From positions 1-64,000 of the forward strand of contig JADNRV010000040.1 in assembly GCA_015499995.1 (NCBI GenBank): DNA of 64,000 nt. Reading direction: 5' to 3'. Of the stretch, positions 58,254 to 64,000 are shown piece by piece. Position 1 is the first letter of the stretch. Each line of letters begins with the position of its first letter. Position numbers and translations under genes: made by a program. The DNA comes from Flammula alnicola (taxonomy: Eukaryota > Basidiomycota > Agaricomycetes > Agaricales > Strophariaceae). A model generated the notes under the pieces. That model was not told the DNA's origin. It saw nothing but the letters and a program-made list of their open reading frames with translations, and did no database searches.

Positions 58254-61200
58254 TCACAAAGCGTGCAAGTGAATTTTAAGCTGGTACGGAATGCTGCAGC
58301 TATGAAAGTTGGGGTCAATACATGGCTGTAGAAAGGCTAAAAATAAAGCTTACGCAAAGCAATGAGAACCACGAAGAAGGCGATGACGAGGATATAGATG
58401 ATCCCATACTTGATGATCTGCACGAAGTTAGTTCAAAGCAGAATATACGAGCATGAGAAACTTACAATCCAGCGTCGTTGCCGTTTTTGCTTGATAGAAT
58501 ACAAAGGTGCACGGATCTGCTTTGATGGGCGCAACCAGACTGGAAGATAAAAAAGAGCGTTAGGAACTGAGATAGAAGCAGACTGCACTGAAGCAAACTC
58601 ACAAAGGAGAGTTGCATGGAGACGATCGAAGTAGGGTATGAGGATGGGTGGAGTCAACATGAACAAGAGGATATGTCCCAGGAGAAGGTCTGAGCTCCAT
58701 AGCGACAGCTCGATGATCTTGACGATGAACTCTCGAGCGGGCTGTGACATCACATGGGTACCGAGACCGCGGCCATACCATCTGCCAGTCCACCAAGCAC
58801 GGTTTGTTTCATCATGCTTGAACTCACGAGAGAGGAAGACGGAGATGAGAATCTTGTGGACGGCACGTTGAATGGCGATTACGCAGATAAGACCCAGGAC
58901 AGCATGTGAGACGTTCCACAGTTCAAGGAACCACTGAAGAAAAGAAAGAAAAGACAAATTAATCGATCTCACACGAAACAAGCATGATTTGAAACTACCA
59001 AGAACTCGAAGAATCCGACCATACCGACCACGCCAAGGAAGTGAGCAATGAATGCAATCACGGAGCCGAACTTCGGGAATACGGGATCCAGCATGGGACC
59101 AAGGAACAGAGAAACCAAAAAAAGCACAAGCAAGACAGCGGCATTCCATACGATAGGTCCGAGAGAAATGACAGCAATGCGAATCAGCGGGCTCGGAGGG
59201 GACTTGCCGTCGGCATTGGGGAAGGATTTGACGAACATGTAGGCAATGACGAACAATACGGCCATGCAGATCGGGAAGATGACCTCCGAAAAGATGACGG
59301 CGCGCCAGCCGGCTCGTGGAACATCTCCTGATAATTTCTCGGATGGATGGCCAAGTTTCTTTTTCTTGTACCCAGTGATCATAGTACGGGAGAGGCGGCA
59401 GTATCCAATCCACGAGTTGTTGTGAGACCGCGAGTTGCCTCGTGACATCCATCGGAGGAATTCACTAACAAAAATAAGGACATGAGAAAAAGGAAATAAA
59501 GGCAGGAAAAACGACGTACCGGTAGTCGATGATGAAATCCGAGAACACAAACTGGTGGGGGTTGAACCAGAAGGGAGCGACGCAAAGAGACATGACGGTA
59601 AACCAGAAATAGATCAAATAGGGCGTCCACAAGGTCAAGGTACGTAGAGCAACATGATCAACGTCCTCATTCCCAGGTATATGCTAGGGCCAGCAAAGCG
59701 AGAGAACAGGATGTTGAAATAGATTCTCGTGGTGGCGAATCCACGACCAGTGGCAATGTACCTGGCTCCTCCGAATGTCAAATTGCTCAGGATCGAATGG
59801 GTGTAGATTTGGGTCGAGAACACCTCGAACACCGGTGAAAGCGAACCGAATTGCTTGCCTAGACGGAAAATCGCTTTCCACGTTCCACGTTCGACGAGTT
59901 CTATAACAAACAATAAATGAGCAAAAAAAAAACATAGATGTGCATAAAGTTAGAAACGTACCTTGAAGGAACAATGGCAAGAAAGCAATCATGAACACCA
60001 AGAAGATACTGATGATACAACGCTGGATCCAAGCGAAGACGGGGTCGAGGTTGTAGCAACCGGCCTGTCCGCCAATGAATTGACCGCTGGAGGTATATTT
60101 ACAGATCGTCAGTTCGAGTTCAAAGTGCCGATAAACACCACTAATAAAAGAGGGATAAAACGCTCATAAGTTCCTGAAAAGCAAGAATCACAAAATTGTG
60201 AGAAACGTACTCGTAAAAATAAAGAGCTGCACCGAAAGGATGACCAGCATATTGTTGATCTGGAATCCAGGATGGCCATAGTAGAACGTCAAGAACCTAT
60301 CGATGGGCAACTGCGTTCCGAGATAATAGTACTCTCTCGACAACAGCTGCTCGCCCATACCCGTGCCAATCTTGGTCTGGAAATTGAGGATAGTGCCAAA
60401 CCCAGATCACGTCCTTTTCCGCACTGGTAGTACTCCGTGTGCTTGATCCTTCCACCACGTCCAAAGGCGTTCATACCGGCATAGATATCCTCGTTGAGAT
60501 GCAGTCCCTTCTGCGCCTTGGAAACACCACCGCGGGTGGACATGTACAGCGCATTGAGGAAATCAGGATGTCCGTAATGCAGTTTGCCTCCAATCCATGC
60601 CATAGACCGCGCCGAGAGCGTACCAAACGTCTGCTCCTTTCCAGCAGCGAGATCACCGAGGATACCAATGTTCTCCGAGAAGATGTACTCGCGGGCACCG
60701 ACGATGGCGACGGGCGCCTTCTTGAAGTCCGCGTGGTTCCATTGTCCATATGGGCTTTGGTTCGACACGGCATACTCCTCAAACTCTGCGAGCACGTTCC
60801 GAATCTTGAGACATTCCTCGAGGTAGTTATCCTGGTTGGCATCGATAAGTTGGAGGTATTCGCCGCGGTAGAAGATGATCGCATGGTTCTGGTTGTCCGA
60901 TTTTCCGTCTCCGAGAATAGGGTTTCCGGGAAGCTCGATGCGGAACTTAGGTCGACGACGTCCTGTCTCGGGCACAAACTCGCTATGGCCATCAATAAGC
61001 GATGAGAAAATCCGCGGATCGCCGCCCTCCTTCCTCGGCGGTTCTTCCTCGAGGTACGCAATTTGCAGATCCGGGTAGGCGCGCAACAAGAACTCCGCGT
61101 TCTCATGCTCCTCTTTGTTGAACTTGGAGAACCTTTGCATCGAAACGACAAACTTGAACTTGCGTCTGGCCATGCGCTCGAGCTCGCGTTCGAGCTTATC

Positions 61201-64000
61201 GGTATTGCCGCCAAACATTTGCACGACCTCGGGGTTCTCGACACGGTACAACAATTTGATGGCCTTGGAGTAGTTCATCATGCCAGAGACCGTCCTGTAC
61301 AGCGTCTGGGCGCGGAGAGAGGCCCAAATACGTGTGCGAAGAGTGAACTCGGGTGCAGCGCTCTTGAAACCGATAAAGTAGAACGGAAGATCATCAACCT
61401 TGGATTGACCCTTCTCGTCGTTGGCAAAGGGGTTGACACCGTTGAACATGGCCGATTCCTCTGCGAGAATCTTGGTATCCTTGACAAAGTTCTCCCACTC
61501 GATAGGATGCAGCTGCTTGAGATACTCGAGAAGCGTGACACGTGTGTTTTGATCCTCCTCGCGAATGATCTCGCGGAGCGACAGCAGCGTCTATGAGAAG
61601 GAAGGAGGTCGTTAACCACCGTCGTCAAGACACGAGAAAGCAAGGCAAGCTTTACCTTTTCACTGTAATGAGGCGTAAGAACAGTGAAAGTCGGCATGGC
61701 ATCAACAGGCAGAGGCGGTGGAATATTGGTAGTCAAAGACTGGGCAAAGAACGAAATACGGCGCTCGGCTTCGCTTCCAGGAGGGAAGAACTCGCCCTTG
61801 AAGCCCTTCTCGTCCTGAGAGATGAAGAAAGGCGGCGCGCGAAGGCTGCGTCGACCTCCGACCCCAGTGTCCACTTGATGATAAAGAAGCTTTTGCACGT
61901 GGTCGATGGAGAGGAGATGCTCGCGGTACATGGAGATGATGATAGCATTCCAGATCTGTGAGACGAGTACCTGAAAAAAAAACGAGACGTAAGTCTACGC
62001 ACGGCAAAAAAGACCCAAAGACAACTTACCTTGGGCTTGTACTTGACCTCCATATCCTGCGTCGCTAGCAGCTTCGCATAAATCCTTTTTGGGAGGCGGG
62101 TATAGATATCCTTCCAAGGCGTCCAGATCGACAGGCCGAGCGTAAACGACCTGGCGATACTAAACACCGTATTCCAAATAATGTACCAAAGGAATGTATC
62201 CAAAAAGAAGAGAACCAGATCCATTATATACATAATCGTCAATGTGAACGCCGCCTGATTCGTGCATAGCGCATTCCCAAAGAACCTATCCGAGCAGCCC
62301 TGGATCTTCATGTGGACCATGACTTGGATGGGTTTACCGAACGAGGTCGTAAGGAAGAAGTAGGATTCCGTGAACTTGCATCCGAAAACCAAGAACCAAA
62401 GGAGTATTGAGCCGAACCTGCTCGCGCGGTCGAGCGGCGGGTAACTGGCGGTAAACGTCTGGCTGGCGAGGTATTTTCGTGACTTGCCCGCAACGCGATC
62501 GCCAAACATCCTCCCGGACGGCATGACGGCAAAAAGGACAGTAGCAATGACCGAAATGAAGAACTGGACGATGCCCAAGATGAGCGCTAGCGACCCACCG
62601 GTGCCGTTGTGCTCTACGATGGCGATGTAGAACGTCGGGCCGCAGGTCAAACCAAGAGTTATGAACAAGAAAATGAGGCGCCGTGTTAGATGTGAAGTGT
62701 TGTTCCAAGTTGTGGGGATATATGAGAATTCGGCAAGGGTGGCAAGAATCATGATGATGGAGGCAACGGCTCCTCCCAGGGCGGTGGCAGACCATGTCAG
62801 GGCGGCCGACGAACGCCCTTGGACGCGGTAGATGCTAGGAGAGTTAAACGCAGTGTAGAAGTAGTACATCGCGATATGGATGACCCAGATGCGGTTGAAG
62901 TTGACAAGAAGATGACCAAAGGAACGTTTTTCCGAGTAGGTCTTGAAGAATGCCCGGTTCCAGTCGATACGATCAAATTTCATGAACCTCTGGGAAGGCG
63001 GAACATCCACGAGCCGCGTCTGCAGCATATGTCAATTATCTTGCCAGAAATGAAAAAGAAGCAACACAAACCTTGTCGTTGAGCACAATCCTGGCAATAC
63101 CCTCTGGATACCAAAATAATTGGTTGACGTCGTCATAACCGATTATATCCTGATGGTCTCGTTCTCTTCTCACAAACTTCCCGTCTACAACCTCGTAACC
63201 CTGATCACGAATAAACCTATAGAGGGGTTTTGTTACTGCCCGCAGGTACAGCCCTTCTGGGACCGGCTCAATACGATTTTGGCACTCGGGCGACCGGTAG
63301 TAATCGTCCGCGCACTTGAAGATGAAGCAGAGGCACTCGGGCACGAACCGCACCTGTGCGGCTTCACCCCAGCAGAGGAGATAGAGCGCAATCTGTCGAA
63401 GACGGTCATATTGGCTCATGTTGTTCATGGCCTCCCGCCAGCGATCGAGTGCCGTGTTCAGGGATTTTTCGTGAGGGGGACGTTTTGCGGACCGTTTCGA
63501 CTTGAGGCGGTTCAGCCCCGGGTTCTGAGTTTGACCAATGGCGTCATCAAGGTCTAGCTGGCGGCAAAGTACCATTTGCGGTAGTTTGCGTTGTGACCTC
63601 CAATGTAGTCGGCGTGCAGAGTAATCAAGGCTTGATTTGGCGACATCCGTGAGGCTCGACTGTCGAGAAGTTGCATCAAGAAATCAAACTACAAAAAAAG
63701 GAAAACTTGGTCAGTATTCCTTATCACAGAGACGTAATACGATAATGCAAAAGAAGATATGCCCTCAGATAGCCCGGAACATCGTGTTGTAGGTAATAAT
63801 CCAACCAAATCTTGGCATTTAGGGTCCATGGCCGCAATATATACATGGGGGCAGGACAGAGATACGCACCATATTCCGCATTGAATCCCTCTGGAAACCA
63901 AATTTCTGAGTCAAATCGAGGAAAATATCTTCTATTTCTTCCTTGGATAGCGGGATTTGACGCTCTGCGTTCCATGCGGGATATGCTTCCCGTGCGCCGG
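58254..64000 (-). CDS. FKS1: 1,3-beta-glucan synthase catalytic subunit (GT48, FKS1 type), 5' end outside window, frame breaks
   Basis: Plasma-membrane enzyme that extrudes cell-wall beta-1,3-glucan from UDP-glucose; target of echinocandins. Exons from the right edge: >64000-63869, 63688-63072, 63019-62030, 61970-61656, 61590-60211, 60140-59962, 59900-59520, 59463-58999, 58933-58604, 58539-58466, 58417-58354 and a short last exon (about 58299-58254, least certain). Seen: N-terminal [20 protein letters not shown] and [20 protein letters not shown]; first membrane bundle after [20 protein letters not shown]; central catalytic part [94 protein letters not shown]; second membrane bundle [20 protein letters not shown] to [15 protein letters not shown]. 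Net -1 frame changes at about 63560, 60398, 60115 and 59641 interrupt otherwise perfect family register. As this is normally an essential single gene, sequence error is the likely cause. Confidence 0.9.

Noticed and set aside
29600..63600. Programmed ribosomal frameshifting as cause of the frame changes
   Set aside because: Sites differ in sequence, lack a shared slippery heptamer, and occur many times per gene; no known mechanism explains this number.

Overview
The window looks like nuclear DNA of a mushroom-forming basidiomycete (Agaricomycetes). Genes are densely intron-bearing, with introns mostly around 50-60 nt, GT/GC-AG splice sites and several micro-exons of 7-22 nt. Recognisable families fit this group: Zn(II)2Cys6 regulators, a fungal FunK1-type kinase, Con-6 proteins, fungal thaumatin-like proteins, CLN3/battenin and a 1,3-beta-glucan synthase. 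No RNA gene, CRISPR array or prokaryotic feature was recognised.

Layout. 1-3339 (-): Zn2Cys6 transcription factor, 3' end cut off. 3340-13237: ~9.9 kb almost without recognisable genes, holding decayed ~0.5 kb tandem repeats, a 494-bp TIR element with a perfect 9-bp target duplication and a cluster of short tandem duplications. 13238-21331 (-): two chromatin/transcription genes, a very long Sds3-like protein and the Paf1-complex subunit RTF1. 21855-23553 (+): HSL-type alpha/beta hydrolase. 23960-24559: TIR element flanked by TA. 24968-26669 (-): a tandem pair of Con-6-like genes with the same exon plan. 27251-29835 (-): APC-family amino acid permease. 32443-37329 (+): second Zn2Cys6 factor with a Q-rich tail. 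37663-39770 (-): CLN3/battenin. 40018-42973 (-): FunK1-like kinase. 44930-46727 (+): BAH-PHD chromatin protein. 47155-47898 (-): unknown conserved-looking gene. 48518-50137 (+): seven-pass membrane protein. 51491-57525 (-): three thaumatin-like genes in tandem. 58254-64000 (-): FKS1-type glucan synthase, 5' end beyond the window.

Working together. No single pathway spans the window. Chromatin and transcription (Sds3-like, RTF1, BAH-PHD, two Zn2Cys6 factors) and the cell wall/secreted interface (FKS1, thaumatin-like cluster) are the two themes. The TLP cluster next to FKS1 is suggestive, because fungal thaumatin-like proteins can bind or cut beta-1,3-glucan, but proximity is the only evidence here.

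Data caution. From about 29.6 kb to the right edge, otherwise well-conserved genes (permease, second Zn2Cys6 factor, CLN3, FunK1, one TLP, FKS1) carry single-step frame changes, nearly all of the same sign and many at short homopolymers. Four lie in FKS1, which is normally essential. Residual sequencing deletions explain this better than wholesale gene death, so gene models there are given as corrected readings with the breaks noted.
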